A stretch of 64,000 nt of DNA from contig SRJI02000021.1 in assembly GCA_005473895.2 (NCBI GenBank), positions 106 through 64,105 on the forward strand, in the 5' to 3' direction. The notes under the pieces were generated by a model, which had not been told where the DNA came from, did no database searches, and worked only from the letters and a program-made list of their open reading frames with translations. Positions within the stretch are counted from its first letter, which is position 1, and each line of letters opens with the position of its first letter. This stretch comes from Carideicomes alvinocaridis. GTDB lineage: Bacteria > Pseudomonadota > Alphaproteobacteria > Rhodobacterales > Rhodobacteraceae. Both the position numbers and the translations under genes were made by a program. This document shows, piece after piece, positions 1-9,853 of the stretch.

Positions 1-480
1 GAGCGCTGGCCCGCGCTGGCGCAGCACCTGCTCGCCGGCCGCCCGGGCCCCGCCACCGAGGAGCCGGAGGAGCGTCCCAGCCCGGCCGAGGCCGAGATCG
101 CGGAGCTTCTGGCCGAGGCGACCGCCGTGCTGACCGCCCCCGCCCTCGCCCCGCTCTTCACCGGCGAGGCGCTGGCCGAGGTGCCGTTCTCCGCGCCCAT
201 CACGGGCGAGCGGCGCCTTCACGGCACGATCGACCGGCTCGTGGTGACGCCCGACACGGTGCGCATCATCGACTTCAAGTCGAACGCCCTCGTCCCCGCC
301 ACGCCGGGGGAGGTTCCGCAGGGCATCCTTGCGCAGATGGGCGCCTATGCCACGGCCATGGCGCAGATCTATCCCGGCCGCAGGATCGAGACCGCCGTGC
401 TCTGGACCCGGACTGCCGAGCTGATGGACCTGCCACAGGATCTTGTGATCGGGGCCTGGGAAACCACTACCACGCCTTGA
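1..480 (+). CDS. addA: AddA helicase-nuclease, C-terminal end (partial)
   Basis: The reading frame is open from the first base, so only the last 159 residues are present. They form a RecB-type PD-(D/E)XK nuclease domain: the stretch GTIDRLVV is followed by IIDFKSN, which supplies the metal-binding Asp and the D-x-K motif, and a downstream Q-x3-Y-type region (QMGAYATAM) completes the fold. In the family, AddA is the helicase subunit of AddAB, which processes double-strand breaks for RecA. The gene is directly upstream of trxA, an order common in Rhodobacterales. The helicase motors lie outside the window. Confidence 0.9.
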   Translation, partial: ERWPALAQHLLAGRPGPATEEPEERPSPAEAEIAELLAEATAVLTAPALAPLFTGEALAEVPFSAPITGERRLHGTIDRLVVTPDTVRIIDFKSNALVPATPGEVPQGILAQMGAYATAMAQIYPGRRIETAVLWTRTAELMDLPQDLVIGAWETTTTP

Positions 481-505
481 CGCTCCGCACCCGCCTCCTT
501 ACCTT
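477..505 (+). promoter_or_regulatory. Candidate trxA promoter
   Basis: TTGACG (477-482) and TACCTT (500-505) are separated by 17 bases, a good housekeeping-sigma layout. The -35 element overlaps the addA stop codon. It lies about 50 bases upstream of the trxA start. This is a pattern match only. Confidence 0.45.
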
Positions 506-555
506 CGAGTCCCAAGTCAGATCATCCCGACCAGCCTGAAATTGGAGACGAGACA

Positions 556-876
556 ATGGCAACCGTTGCCGTGACGGACGAGACGTTCGACGCCGAAGTG
601 AAGAATTCCGATGTCCCCGTAGTCGTGGACTTCTGGGCCGAATGGTGCGGCCCCTGCAAGCAGATCGGCCCGGCTCTGGAAGAGCTGAGCGAAGAATATG
701 GCGGCAAGATCAAGGTCGCCAAGGTGGATGTGGACAGTAACCCGAACACCGCCGCCGCCATGGGCGTGCGCGGTATTCCGGCGCTCTACATCTTCAAGGA
801 CGGCCAGATCGTGTCCAACCGCGCCGGCGCCGCCCCGAAATCCGCGCTGCAAAGCTGGATCGACGAAAGCATCTGA
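556..876 (+). CDS. trxA: Thioredoxin
   Basis: A 106-residue thioredoxin, the usual length. The redox motif WCGPC is at residues 30-34 (Cys31, Cys34) and the cis-proline is in GIP at residue 75. It is a cytoplasmic dithiol reductant for ribonucleotide reductase, peroxiredoxins, methionine sulfoxide reductases and others. The start follows a purine-rich ggaga sequence. It lies 75 bases after addA, has its own candidate promoter, and ends in a strong terminator, so it is probably transcribed mainly alone. Confidence 0.97.
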   Translation: MATVAVTDETFDAEVKNSDVPVVVDFWAEWCGPCKQIGPALEELSEEYGGKIKVAKVDVDSNPNTAAAMGVRGIPALYIFKDGQIVSNRAGAAPKSALQSWIDESI

Positions 877-902
877 TCCGGTCCGCAGCGATCCGAACAA
901 CG

Positions 903-930
903 AAAAGGGCGCCCCGCGGCGCCCTTTTTC
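903..930. terminator. Bidirectional Rho-independent terminator between trxA and serB
   Basis: An 8-bp perfect stem (906-913 with 918-925) has a 4-base loop. T5 follows on the plus strand and A4 precedes it, giving a U tract in both directions. It sits between the convergent trxA and serB stops. Confidence 0.9.
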
Positions 931-956
931 ATTTTTCCCGGTTGATGTGGTCCGGT

Positions 957-1829
957 TCACGCCGCGGCGAACTCGTCCCGGGCATAGCCCTGCAGGTACA
1001 GCAGCGCGGTCAGGTCGCCGAAATTCACCCGCACCTCGCATTCCGCCGCCACCGAGGGCTTGGCGTGCAGCGCGACGCCCGTGCCGGCCCGGCCCAGCAT
1101 CCCGAGGTCGTTGGCCCCGTCGCCCACCGCGATCACGTCCGCCTCGGAGATGCCGAGCTTCGCTGTGATCTCCTCCAGCGCGCGCACCTTCGCGTCGCGC
1201 CCGAGGATCGGCTGCGCCACCTCGCCGGTCAGCACCCCCTCCGCCGACAGCAGCGTGTTCGCCCGGTTCTCGTCAAAGCCCAGCCGCCCGGCGATCACCG
1301 CGGTAAACGCGGTGAACCCGCCGGAGACCAGCGCCGCGTAACCGCCCTGCGCGCGCATCGTCGCCACCAGTTCCGGCCCGCCGGGCATGAGCGTGATGCG
1401 GCTTTCCAGCACCCGCGCGATCACCGCCTCCTCGAGCCCTTTGAGCAGGCCCACCCGCTCGGTCAGCGCGCCCTCGAAATCCAGCTCGCCGTTCATGGCG
1501 CGGGCGGTGATCTCTTTCACGTGGGCGCCGACGCCCGCCTCCTCGGCCAGCTCGTCGATGCATTCCTGCCGGATCATGGTGCTGTCCATGTCCGCCAGCA
1601 GCATCTTCTTGCGCCGCCCCTCGGCGGGCTGCACGACAAGGTCCACGCCCTGCCCCTGCAGGTCCTGCCAGACGTCCCAGCGATTGCCCGGCAGCTCGGC
1701 CAGAGCGAATTCCGCCGCCTCGTCGGGCGAGAGCCATTGCAGGTCGCCCCCGCCCCAGGCGTTGCGCAGGGCTTCGGCCAAGGCGGGGTCGAGCCCGCCG
1801 GGGCGCGCGATCAGCGTGGCGATATGCAT
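957..1829 (-). CDS. serB: Phosphoserine phosphatase
   Basis: A HAD-superfamily phosphatase that hydrolyses O-phosphoserine in the last step of serine synthesis. The nucleophile motif DMDST lies at about residues 80-84. A Ser/Gly-rich motif II (VSGGFTAF) and the C-terminal motif GDGANDLGML bind phosphate and Mg2+. The N-terminal ~75 residues match the regulatory extension seen in SerB. I chose the ATG at 1829 (290 residues) because GGAG lies about 7 bases upstream; an in-frame ATG at 1853 has no ribosome binding site. serA and serC are not in the window. Confidence 0.95.
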   Translation of the reverse strand: MHIATLIARPGGLDPALAEALRNAWGGGDLQWLSPDEAAEFALAELPGNRWDVWQDLQGQGVDLVVQPAEGRRKKMLLADMDSTMIRQECIDELAEEAGVGAHVKEITARAMNGELDFEGALTERVGLLKGLEEAVIARVLESRITLMPGGPELVATMRAQGGYAALVSGGFTAFTAVIAGRLGFDENRANTLLSAEGVLTGEVAQPILGRDAKVRALEEITAKLGISEADVIAVGDGANDLGMLGRAGTGVALHAKPSVAAECEVRVNFGDLTALLYLQGYARDEFAAA

Positions 1830-1922
1830 GTCAGGTCTCCGGTCCGGCCGCATTCTGCCGTCCGCTTTCCAGATCGGCGGGCGGAAGGCAAGTGCGCCCT
1901 TCGCCGCTGATTCCGGCGGGGA

Positions 1923-3419
1923 TCAGAAGGTCTGGTCGTACTCGCCCACGTCGGGCTCGGTGCGGATCACCGCGTCGATCTCCTCGAAGATCGCGCGCAG
2001 CTCTTCGGCGCTTTCGGAGCTTTCGCAGACCACCACCAGGTTCGGCGTGTTCGACGAGGCCCGCACCAGCCCCCAGGAGCCGTTTTCGAGGATCACCCGG
2101 GCGCCGTTGACGGTGACCACTTCCTTGATCTTCTGGCCGGCCACCGTCTCGCCCGCTTTCTCCTTGGCGACGAGTTTCTCGACGATCCGGTCGAGGATCT
2201 GGTATTTCTCGGTATCCGCCGCATGGGGCGACATGGTGGGCGTGGACCAGGTGCGCGGCAGGGCCTTGCGCAGGTCCGACATCTTCATGTCCGGGTTGCG
2301 GTCCATGAGCTTGCAGATCTCCACCGCGACCCGCATCCCGTCGTCGTAGCCGCGCCCGATCGGCTGGGCCAGGAAGTAGTGCCCCGACTTCTCGAACCCC
2401 GCCAGTGCGCCCAGCTCGTGGACCCGGCGCTTCATGTGGCTGTGCCCGGTCTTCCAGTAATCCGCCTTCACCCCGTTCTTCACCAGCTCCGGGTCCGATT
2501 CGAACAGGCCGGTGGATTTCACGTCGGCGACGAAGGTGGAATTGGGATAAAGCTTCGACAGGTCGCGGGCCATGATCACCCCCACCTTGTCGGCAAAGAT
2601 CTCCTCCCCCTCGTCGTCCACCACGCCGCAGCGGTCACCGTCGCCGTCGAAACCCAGGGCGAAATCCGCACCCGAAGACTTCACCGAAGCGGACATGTCG
2701 TGCAGCATCTCCATCGCCTCGGGGTTCGGGTTGTAGGCGGGGAACGTGTAGTCCAGCTCGTTATGCGAGGGCACGACCTCCACGCCCAGCCGCTCGAACA
2801 GCGCGGGGGCATAGGCACCCGCCGTGCCGTTTCCGGTGGCGCAGACGACCTTGAGCTTGCGGGACATTCTGAAATCCCCCACGAGGTCGTCCATGTAGGC
2901 CTCCCAGACGCCGTCCACGAACTCGTAGCTGCCGCCCTCGCCGGGCTCGCCCTTGCCCTCCAGCACGATCTCCTTGAGCTCGCCCATCTCGTCGGGGCCG
3001 TGGGTCAGGGGCATGGCAAAGCCCATCTTCACCCCGGTCCAGCCGTTGGGATTGTGCGACGCGGTGACCATGGCGACGCCCGGCACCCCCAGGTGGAAGC
3101 TGGAGAAATAGGCCATGGGCGTGATGCAGGGGCCGATATCCTTGACCCGGATCCCGGCCTGCATGAGCCCGACGATCAGCGCGTTCTTGATGGTCAGCGA
3201 ATAATCCCGGTAGTCGTTGCCGACCGCGATCACCGGCTCCACGCCGCGCTTCTTCATCTGGGTGCCGATCCCGAGCCCGAGCGCCGTCATGCCCGGCAGG
3301 TTGATCTCGTCTGGATACTTCCAGCGCGCATCGTATTCGCGAAAGCCCGTGGGGGCGATCATCGGGTCGCGCAGGAAATCCCAGCTGTTGGGGGTCACGG
3401 TGGGAAGCGGCTTTTTCAT
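1923..3419 (-). CDS. Phosphomannomutase/phosphoglucomutase
   Basis: An alpha-D-phosphohexomutase of 498 residues. The phosphoserine loop TASHNP has its active Ser near residue 121, the metal loop is GFDGDGDRCG, and the C-terminal phosphate-binding domain holds RASSNTPNL. The family interconverts hexose 1- and 6-phosphates to supply sugar nucleotides for surface polysaccharide. Rhodobacterial members typically begin M-x-KPLPTVTPNSW, so I used the ATG at 3419; a GTG at 3461 would add 14 unlikely residues. It is divergent from glmM, a second enzyme of the same fold. Mannose versus glucose preference cannot be decided from sequence alone. Confidence 0.9.
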   Translation of the reverse strand: MKKPLPTVTPNSWDFLRDPMIAPTGFREYDARWKYPDEINLPGMTALGLGIGTQMKKRGVEPVIAVGNDYRDYSLTIKNALIVGLMQAGIRVKDIGPCITPMAYFSSFHLGVPGVAMVTASHNPNGWTGVKMGFAMPLTHGPDEMGELKEIVLEGKGEPGEGGSYEFVDGVWEAYMDDLVGDFRMSRKLKVVCATGNGTAGAYAPALFERLGVEVVPSHNELDYTFPAYNPNPEAMEMLHDMSASVKSSGADFALGFDGDGDRCGVVDDEGEEIFADKVGVIMARDLSKLYPNSTFVADVKSTGLFESDPELVKNGVKADYWKTGHSHMKRRVHELGALAGFEKSGHYFLAQPIGRGYDDGMRVAVEICKLMDRNPDMKMSDLRKALPRTWSTPTMSPHAADTEKYQILDRIVEKLVAKEKAGETVAGQKIKEVVTVNGARVILENGSWGLVRASSNTPNLVVVCESSESAEELRAIFEEIDAVIRTEPDVGEYDQTF

Positions 3420-3739
3420 GAATTGGAATCCGTCGAAAAGGGTAAGAGGATCGCTTTCCACGATGGTTAGGCAGTTTGCCCCCCGGGTTCAACGCGCGCC
3501 GCGGATTGCCGCGTAAAAACCCCGCCTTCGCCTTGGCGCTGCCTTTGCCCTGCCCTGCCTTTCGGCCCAGTGTCCCGGGGCGTTGGATCGCCGGCCGACC
3601 TTCCGCGTTGGACTTGGTGCCGGGGCCGCGTTATCACCGGCCGACACAGGCCAGGCACGGGGCCGGAAACCGCGCGAAAGACGGACGGCCCGGGCAGGCG
3701 GGCCGGAGATTCACGACGGGCAGAGGACCGAGACAGGCG
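3420..3739. other. Gene-free divergent spacer between PMM/PGM and glmM
   Basis: About 320 bases between two divergent starts, which must hold both promoters. It is GC-rich with runs such as aaaaacccc near 3515. I see no clear -35/-10 pair, repeat or RNA structure. Frames running through it upstream of glmM lack motif support. Confidence 0.5.
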
Positions 3740-5080
3740 ATGGGCGACAATCTTTTCGGCACCGACGGCGTGCGCGGCCGGGCCAACAGCCACCCGATGA
3801 CGGCGGAAATCGCGCTCAAGCTGGCCGCCGCGGCGGGCCGGCACTTCCGGCGCGACAAGCAGGAACACCGGGTGGTGATCGGCAAGGACACGCGGCTCTC
3901 GGGCTACATGATCGAGAACGCGCTGACCGCCGGCTTCACCTCCACCGGGATGAACGTCTTCCTGCTGGGGCCGGTGCCGACACCGGCGATCGGCTACCTG
4001 ACCCATTCGCTACGCGCCGATGTGGGCGTGATGATCTCGGCCAGCCACAACCCGGCCCATGACAACGGGATCAAGTTCTTCGGGCCCGACGGGTTCAAGC
4101 TGTCGGACGAGGCCGAGGCCCATATCGAGGAGTTGATGGCGACCGGCGTGCCCCCCGCGGCGCCCGAGAATATTGGCCGCGCCCGCCGCTTCGAGGACGC
4201 GCGCGGGCGCTACGTCGAATATGCCAAGACCACCTTCCCGCGGCGCAAGCGGCTGGACGGGCTGCGCGTGGTGCTCGACTGCGCCAACGGCGCCGCCTAC
4301 CGCACCGCGCCGCAGGTCCTGTGGGAGCTGGGCGCAGAGGTGATCACCCTCGGGGTCGAGCCCAACGGCTACAACATCAACGACGAGTGCGGCTCCACCC
4401 ATCCGCAGGCCGCCGCGCGCAAGGTGCGCGAGACCCGCGCCGATATCGGCATCTGCCTCGACGGCGACGCCGACCGGGTGGTGCTGATCGACGAGACCGG
4501 CAAGGTGGCAGATGGCGACCAGATCATGGCGCTGATCGCCGGCCGCTGGAAGGCCGAGGACCGGCTGGCCGGGGACACGCTGGTGGCCACGGTGATGTCG
4601 AATCTCGGGCTGGAGCGCTACCTGTCGGCCCGCGGCATCGGGCTGGAACGCACCGCCGTGGGCGACCGCTACGTGGTGGAGCGGATGCAGGCCGGCGGCT
4701 TCAACCTCGGGGGTGAGCAGTCGGGCCATATCGTGATGACCGACCACGCGACCACCGGCGACGGGCTGATCGCCGCGCTGCAATTCCTCGCCGCCATGGT
4801 GGAGACCGGAGAGCCGGCCAGCCGCCTGGCCCATGTCTTCGAGCCGGTGCCGCAGAAGCTGGTCAACCTGCGCTACGCCGAGGGCAAGCAACCGCTGGAG
4901 ACCGACCCGGTCAAGGACGCCATCAGCGCCGCGGAGCGCAAGCTGGGCGAGGCCGGTCGCCTGCTGATCCGCCGCTCGGGGACGGAGCCGCTGATCCGGG
5001 TGATGATCGAGGCCGAAGACACCACCCTGCTGGACAAGGTCATGTCCGAGGTCACCGGCGCGGTGAAGCGCGAGAGCTAG
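3740..5080 (+). CDS. glmM: Phosphoglucosamine mutase
   Basis: A 446-residue enzyme, the usual family length, converting glucosamine-6-phosphate to glucosamine-1-phosphate for UDP-GlcNAc synthesis (peptidoglycan and lipid A). The N-terminus [11 protein letters not shown] is diagnostic. The phosphorylated serine falls at residue 102 in ISASHNP, as in E. coli GlmM. The metal loop is DGDADR and the C-terminal phosphate loop [12 protein letters not shown]. The start ATG follows gagg. The frame extends far upstream, but the extension has no homology signature. Confidence 0.97.
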   Translation: MGDNLFGTDGVRGRANSHPMTAEIALKLAAAAGRHFRRDKQEHRVVIGKDTRLSGYMIENALTAGFTSTGMNVFLLGPVPTPAIGYLTHSLRADVGVMISASHNPAHDNGIKFFGPDGFKLSDEAEAHIEELMATGVPPAAPENIGRARRFEDARGRYVEYAKTTFPRRKRLDGLRVVLDCANGAAYRTAPQVLWELGAEVITLGVEPNGYNINDECGSTHPQAAARKVRETRADIGICLDGDADRVVLIDETGKVADGDQIMALIAGRWKAEDRLAGDTLVATVMSNLGLERYLSARGIGLERTAVGDRYVVERMQAGGFNLGGEQSGHIVMTDHATTGDGLIAALQFLAAMVETGEPASRLAHVFEPVPQKLVNLRYAEGKQPLETDPVKDAISAAERKLGEAGRLLIRRSGTEPLIRVMIEAEDTTLLDKVMSEVTGAVKRES

Positions 5081-5141
5081 GTCGCCGCGGCGGCCAATGG
5101 CGAACCCGCGGGCGAGGCACGACCTGCGCCGGCCGTGACCC

Positions 5142-5182
5142 GAAAGAAAACCGGCCGCACATCACGAGGGATGCGCGGCCGG
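5142..5182 (-). terminator. Rho-independent terminator of the secreted-protein gene at 5248
   Basis: A 13-bp stem with one mismatch (5151-5163 with 5170-5182) and a 6-base loop. Read on the minus strand it is followed by TTTTCTTTC. It lies about 66 bases past the stop of the minus-strand gene. It may also end glmM transcripts, but no T tract is present on that strand. Confidence 0.8.
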
Positions 5183-5247
5183 CAACGGCGCAGAGGCGCC
5201 GGGTCCGTAACAGGGCCTGTACTGGCAAGAACCTGCGGGACCGACCC

Positions 5248-5661
5248 TTACTGGGCGGTGATCGTCGCGGTCACCAGCTCTTCGTCCACGCGGATGGGGC
5301 CGTCTTCGCTGGCGCCGAGCGTGTATTCGAAGATACCGGTCTTCATGCCACCCTCTTCGGAGTGAACCATGAGCATGAGCATGTCGCCGGCCTCGACCTC
5401 TTCGGTCAGCAGGGCCGCGACGTCGGCATTCTCACCGGCGCGCAGCGGGGCGTGACCCACCACGGGGCCGGGCGCCATCTCGGAATCGGTGCGATGCACG
5501 ACCAGCCAGCCGTTTTCGGGCGCCATGACCATGTCGGCGCTGACGACGCCATTCTCGACCGACTGGTCGGAGGCTTCGACCATCGGCGACATGTGATCGT
5601 CCGCGGCAGCAATGCCGGCGGTCATGAGAAGTGCGGTGGCAGAGGTGATGAGGGTCTTCAT
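5248..5661 (-). CDS. Small secreted protein, DUF7282-like
   Basis: A 137-residue protein with a clear signal peptide (Lys near the N-terminus, hydrophobic core, AIAAA-D type cleavage near residue 20). The mature part is acidic and predicted all-beta. It carries the pattern GWLVVHRTD ... GPVVGHAPL ... MLMVHSEEGG ... FEYTLG, which resembles periplasmic or cell-surface DUF7282 domains. There is no enzyme motif and the function is unknown. It is monocistronic, with its own terminator. The domain name is from memory of the pattern and is moderately sure; secretion is more certain. Confidence 0.7.
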   Translation of the reverse strand: MKTLITSATALLMTAGIAAADDHMSPMVEASDQSVENGVVSADMVMAPENGWLVVHRTDSEMAPGPVVGHAPLRAGENADVAALLTEEVEAGDMLMLMVHSEEGGMKTGIFEYTLGASEDGPIRVDEELVTATITAQ

Positions 5662-5796
5662 GAACGGTACTCCCTGAGTTGCGATTGCCAGGAGACACGA
5701 GTCAACGCAGGGGAAGTTTCACCAAATCCGACCAGTCACGGAAAGGTCAAGACCGCGTGATCACCGGCGGTCCCGATACCGTCCCGGCGGCCTGTC

Positions 5797-6570
5797 TCAG
5801 CGGAAGTTCGGTGGCCGCTTGTCGAGGAAGGCGCGGATGCCCTCGCCGGCCTCGTCGCCGCCCTGGGCCTTCGCCATGGCGTCACGCTCGGCATCGAGCT
5901 GGCGGGCCTCGCTCTCGTCATAGGCATTGCGCAGCAGGGCCTTGATGGCGGCGCGGGAGGCGCGGGGGCCGCGGGCCAGCTTGTCGGCATAGGTATCCGC
6001 CCCCTCCTCCAGGCTGCCGGCCGAGACCAGCAGGGTCACCACGCCGAAGGCCGCCATCCGCTCGGCGCTGACCGGCTTGGCCAGCAGGCACATCTCGCTC
6101 GCCAGCGGGCGGGGCAGCATCCGGGCGAGCGAGGCGGTCATGCCACCGTCCGGCACCAGCCCGATCTTGACATAGGCCGCGACGAAACTCGCCCCGGCCT
6201 CGGCCACGATCAGGTCGCAGGCCAGCATCAGCGACAGGCCGGCCCCGGCAGCCCCGCCGCGCACCGCGGCGATCACCGGCACCGGGCAGGTCCGCACGGC
6301 GCGGATCACGTCGTGCAGGCCGTCGATCCTGTCGCGCCGCTCCGCCTCGGTCAGCTCGCGGCGGGAGATGAGGGTGTTCATGTCGCCGCCGGCGCAGAAA
6401 TATTCGCCCTCCGAGGCCAGGATCACCGACTTGACGCGGTTCTCGCGCGCGGTTTCGCAGGCCTCGATAATGGCGGCGTAGAGATCCGGCGACAGCGCCC
6501 CGCGCCGCGCGCTGTTGAGGTTCCACACCACCAGCCGGTCGCCCCGGTCCTCGATCCGCGCCAGCGTCAT
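5797..6570 (-). CDS. Enoyl-CoA hydratase/isomerase family protein
   Basis: A crotonase-fold enzyme of 257 residues. The oxyanion-hole motifs are CAGGDMNTL and GGAAGAGLSLMLACD. The segment GLVPDGG supplies one acidic residue in the position seen in PaaG-like isomerases, and the other classic hydratase Glu is not evident. It probably acts on a CoA thioester in fatty acid or aromatic degradation; the substrate is unknown. The ATG at 6570 follows GGGAGG at ideal spacing, so 22 upstream in-frame residues are excluded. It is about 100 bases downstream of lysRS on the same strand. Confidence 0.88.
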   Translation of the reverse strand: MTLARIEDRGDRLVVWNLNSARRGALSPDLYAAIIEACETARENRVKSVILASEGEYFCAGGDMNTLISRRELTEAERRDRIDGLHDVIRAVRTCPVPVIAAVRGGAAGAGLSLMLACDLIVAEAGASFVAAYVKIGLVPDGGMTASLARMLPRPLASEMCLLAKPVSAERMAAFGVVTLLVSAGSLEEGADTYADKLARGPRASRAAIKALLRNAYDESEARQLDAERDAMAKAQGGDEAGEGIRAFLDKRPPNFR

Positions 6571-6670
6571 CCGCAATCCTCCCTCGGCCCGTGGCCCTTG
6601 GTCCCGTCCGCCGTGACGGGGCCGCGCCGCGGTCATGCCGCTGGCGCTCAGGCCCCGGGCGGGAAGACGG

Positions 6671-8251
6671 TCACTCCGCCTGCAATTCCCCGGCGAGGCC
6701 CTTGTCGATCAGGGCCACCGTCTCCTCGATACCGTAAAGCGCGATGAACCCGCCGAAGCGCGGCCCCTGGCTCGCGCCCAGCAGCACCTCGTACAGCGCC
6801 TTGAACCAGTCCCGCAGCGGGTCGAACCGTTCGCGTCCGCAGGCGAAGACAAGGCTCTGCAGCTCTTCGGCATCCGCCGGGCCCTGCCAGTTGGCCAGCC
6901 CCTCGCGCAGCTCGGTCAGCGCCTCGCGCTCCAGCTCCGTGGGGGCGCGGTAGGTCTTTTCCGGCTTCACGAAGTCGTTGTAGTAGCGCACGGCATAGCC
7001 CGCCGCTGCGTCGAGGTCGGGATGGGTCTCGGGCCCCGCCTCGGGGGCGTAGCGCTTGATGAAACCCCAGAGCGTGCCCTTGTCCTCGGCCCCGGAGACG
7101 GAGGCGAGGTTCAGCAGCATGGAGAACGGCACCACCATCTTCGACTCGGGCACATGACCCTCATGGATGTGCCAAACCGGGTTCGCTGCCTGTTTGTCGA
7201 CGTCCTGGTCGGGGTAGGCGCGCAGCTGCTGGTGATATTCGTCCATCGCCCGCGGAATCACGTCGAAGAACAGCCGCTTGGCCGTCTTGGGCTTCTGGTA
7301 CATGAAATACGACAGCGATTCCGTCGAGGCATAGGTCAGCCATTCGTCGATCGACAGGCCGTTCCCCTTGGACTTGGAGATCTTCTCGCCCTTGTCGTCG
7401 AGGAACAGCTCGTAGGTGAAATGCTCGGGCTTCTTGCCGCCGAGGATCTCGCAGATGCGGTCGTAGATCGGCGTGTTGGTCGAGTGGTCCTTGCCGTACA
7501 TCTCGAAATCCACGCCCAGCGCGGCCCAGCGGGCGCCGAAATCGGGCTTCCACTGCAATTTCACCTGCCCGCCGGTCACCGGCAGGGTCCATTCGCGGCC
7601 CTGCTCGTCGTCGAAGGTGACGGTGCCTTCCTTGGCATCCACGTGCTTGATGGGCACGTAGAGGACGCGCCCCGTCTCGGGGTGGATGGGCAGGAAGATG
7701 GAATAGGTCTGCTGCCGCTCCTCGCGGAGGGATTTCAGCATGACCTTCATGATGTCGTCGTATTTCTCGCAGGCGCGCAGCAGAACCTCGTCGAACTGGC
7801 CGGTCTTGTAGAAGTCCGTGGCCGAGTAGAATTCGTATTCGAAGCCGAACGTGTCGAGGAAGCGGCGCAGCATCGCGTTGTTATGCGCGCCGAAGCTTTC
7901 ATGCGTGCCGAAGGGATCGGGCACGGCGGTCAGCGGCATCTGCAGGCTTTCGGCCAGCAGCTCCTGCTGCGGCACGTTGCCGGGCACCTTGCGCATGCCG
8001 TCCATGTCGTCGGAGAAACAGATGAGCCGCGTCGGGATGTCCGAGATCACCTCGAACGCCCGGCGGATCATCGTCGTGCGCAGCACCTCGCCGAACGTGC
8101 CCATATGCGGCAGGCCCGAGGGGCCGTAGCCCGTTTCGAACAGGACGTGACCCTTTTCCGGCGGCGCCTTGTCGTAACGTTTCAGCAACCGGCGCGCTTC
8201 CTCGAAGGGCCAGGCTTTGGACGTCATCGCGGCTTCGCGCAGGTTGGTCAT
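6671..8251 (-). CDS. lysK: Lysine--tRNA ligase, class I
   Basis: A class I (archaeal-type) lysyl-tRNA synthetase of about 526 residues. The HIGH-like signature is [10 protein letters not shown] near residue 44 and the KMSKS-like loop is KISKSKGN. It charges tRNA-Lys with lysine. Class I LysRS replaces the usual class II LysS in many alphaproteobacteria, and no class II copy is in this window. Starts at 8260 (GTG), 8257 (ATG) and 8251 (ATG) share one GGAG; the spacing (about 10 bases) slightly favours 8251, and the choice changes only three residues. Confidence 0.95.
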   Translation of the reverse strand: MTNLREAAMTSKAWPFEEARRLLKRYDKAPPEKGHVLFETGYGPSGLPHMGTFGEVLRTTMIRRAFEVISDIPTRLICFSDDMDGMRKVPGNVPQQELLAESLQMPLTAVPDPFGTHESFGAHNNAMLRRFLDTFGFEYEFYSATDFYKTGQFDEVLLRACEKYDDIMKVMLKSLREERQQTYSIFLPIHPETGRVLYVPIKHVDAKEGTVTFDDEQGREWTLPVTGGQVKLQWKPDFGARWAALGVDFEMYGKDHSTNTPIYDRICEILGGKKPEHFTYELFLDDKGEKISKSKGNGLSIDEWLTYASTESLSYFMYQKPKTAKRLFFDVIPRAMDEYHQQLRAYPDQDVDKQAANPVWHIHEGHVPESKMVVPFSMLLNLASVSGAEDKGTLWGFIKRYAPEAGPETHPDLDAAAGYAVRYYNDFVKPEKTYRAPTELEREALTELREGLANWQGPADAEELQSLVFACGRERFDPLRDWFKALYEVLLGASQGPRFGGFIALYGIEETVALIDKGLAGELQAE

Positions 8252-8424
8252 CGTCATCACTCCGTATCCGGCGGGGAAAAGCCCCCGCGGGACTGCGCAG
8301 GCTTCCTATGGCTCCCCCGCGCCAGCGTCAACATGCGTGGGGCGCGGGGTGTCTTGCCAGAGCGGGCGGGCTCTCCTATCAGTCGCGCAAGCAACCCACG
8401 CCCGTGACCCGTCCGGAGGCCCGC

Positions 8425-8850
8425 ATGACCGACGATCTCGAACATCAGCTCAGCCCGCAGGATTGCCTCGTCGCGATCATGATCGCCTCCTCGCTCTCGG
8501 ACGAGAAGGTGCGCACCTCGGAACTGGTCAAGATCGAGACCGCGGTGAACAACCTGCCGGTCTTTGCCGAATATGACAGCGACCGGATCAACGTGATGGC
8601 GCAGATGGTCTTTGACCTGTTCGAACAGGAGGACGGGCTGGATGCGCTGTTCGGGCTGGTGCGGGACAACCTGCCCGAGCGGCTGAACGAGACGGCCTAT
8701 GCGCTGGCCTGCGACGTGGCGGCGGCGGACGGCTCCCTCAACCAGACGGAGCTGCGGCTGCTGGAGGAAATCCGTTACGAACTGGAGCTTGACCGCCTGC
8801 ACGCCGCGGCGATCGAGCGCGGCGCGCGGGCGCGGCACATGAAGGCCTGA
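8425..8850 (+). CDS. TerB-family (tellurite resistance-type) protein
   Basis: A 141-residue acidic, all-helical cytoplasmic protein. It has the TerB pattern of two acidic helical repeats: SLSDEKVRTSELVKIE near residues 22-37 and ALACDVAAADGSLNQTE near residues 92-108, resembling metal-binding loops. The start ATG follows GGAGG. TerB-like domains occur in stress and membrane-associated complexes; no other ter gene is present, so tellurite resistance should not be assumed. It is convergent with the EcsC-like gene. Confidence 0.8.
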   Translation: MTDDLEHQLSPQDCLVAIMIASSLSDEKVRTSELVKIETAVNNLPVFAEYDSDRINVMAQMVFDLFEQEDGLDALFGLVRDNLPERLNETAYALACDVAAADGSLNQTELRLLEEIRYELELDRLHAAAIERGARARHMKA

Positions 8851-8911
8851 CCGCCCGGATTATCGCAAAGGGCTTCCGGTACGGAGCGCCCTGGCCTCGG
8901 GAGGGCCGGGG

Positions 8912-9679
8912 TCAGGCCCCGTCCCGCTTCAGGCGTTGCCGCAGCTGGCCGGCCAGGTGTTCCGGCGGCAGGCCGGTTTCCCGCGACAGGCGCAGCAGGC
9001 CGAAATGCACATGCGCCATTTCCTGGTAGTAGCTTGTATAGGCATAGTTCGTCGCCGCCCCGGCCACCGCGCCCAGCAGCGGGACGGTCTGGGCCGCCAG
9101 TTTCTGCCCCAGCACGGTGCCCAGCCGCGGGGCCACGCGGCCGATGATTCCCCGCAGGGTGGAGCCGGTCAGCGTCACCCGCGCGGCGAGAAAGGCCATG
9201 TCCGAGCCGTCATCCTCGGCCAGCGGACCGGCGGCGGAAAACACGTGCAGGCAATGTTTCTGCACCTCTTCCTCGGCCGGGTCGAAGCCGTATTCGGCGG
9301 CGATCCCCATGATGGCGCGCAGCAGCACGGTGGTGGTGACCGGCAGCTCCGCCAGCGCCGTCGGCAGGCCGCCGACGCCGCCCATGCCGCCCATCGCCGT
9401 CGTGACCGCGGTGTTTAGCCAGCCCGCCTGGTCCCGGACCACGCCGCGCGACTGGCCCGCGGCACGGATCGCCACCCGCAGCGCCTGTTCGGTGGCGCTG
9501 TCCAGCCGGTCCTTCACCCGGTCGGGCAGCCGGTCGAGCAGGTTCTCCGCCTGGCCGCCCACGAGGTTGAGCACCTGCAGCCCCAGCCCCCCGGCGGCGC
9601 GGTGGCGCCGGGCCAGCGCGTCGAGCACCGCCTCGGTATCGAGCGGCGCGGTCGGGGCGGAGGGCAGGATCTCGGTCAT
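8912..9679 (-). CDS. EcsC family protein
   Basis: About 255 residues. Gly/Ala-rich amphipathic helical segments (TTAMGGMGGVGGLPTALAELP, split here only for description) and the C-terminal AVAGAATNYAYTSYYQEMAHVHFGL match the EcsC family named for a Bacillus gene next to an ABC transporter. Its biochemical role is not known. The ATG at 9679 gives the conserved-looking N-terminus; an upstream TTG at 9715 lacks a ribosome binding site. No transporter is adjacent here. Confidence 0.8.
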   Translation of the reverse strand: MTEILPSAPTAPLDTEAVLDALARRHRAAGGLGLQVLNLVGGQAENLLDRLPDRVKDRLDSATEQALRVAIRAAGQSRGVVRDQAGWLNTAVTTAMGGMGGVGGLPTALAELPVTTTVLLRAIMGIAAEYGFDPAEEEVQKHCLHVFSAAGPLAEDDGSDMAFLAARVTLTGSTLRGIIGRVAPRLGTVLGQKLAAQTVPLLGAVAGAATNYAYTSYYQEMAHVHFGLLRLSRETGLPPEHLAGQLRQRLKRDGA

Positions 9680-9784
9680 GCTAAAGGATATGGGTCGCGC
9701 GCCTGCCCATGGCAAGCGGCGCTGTCGTGACCCTTGCGCTATGTCCCGGCCGCCGCGCTGGCGGCCTGTTTGGGAGCCTCCGGC

Positions 9785-9817
9785 GGGGATATTTATGGTC
9801 AGAAGAAGCGGGGGCGC
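9785..9817 (-). repeat. Dispersed 3'-end repeat, copy A (left half only)
   Basis: Read on the minus strand this copy contains gcttcttctgaccataaat preceded by gcgccccc and followed by atcccc, nearly identical to copies at 55840 and 56806. It lies 97 bases past the dnaJ stop, in dnaJ orientation, just beyond the dnaJ terminator. The right-hand half (GGGGTGAGG plus GC hairpin) found in the other copies is missing here. Confidence 0.75.
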
Positions 9818-9853
9818 ATTCCGTCAGCCGAGCGAGGGGGCGGTGGCGGAACG

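Noticed and set aside
3420-3461. 14-residue N-terminal extension of the PMM/PGM from a GTG at 3461
   Set aside because: No ribosome binding site is present, and the extension precedes a typical family N-terminus starting at 3419.
8425-8850. Tellurite resistance operon
   Set aside because: Only a TerB-like domain is present; terZADCE and related genes are absent, so a resistance function is not supported.
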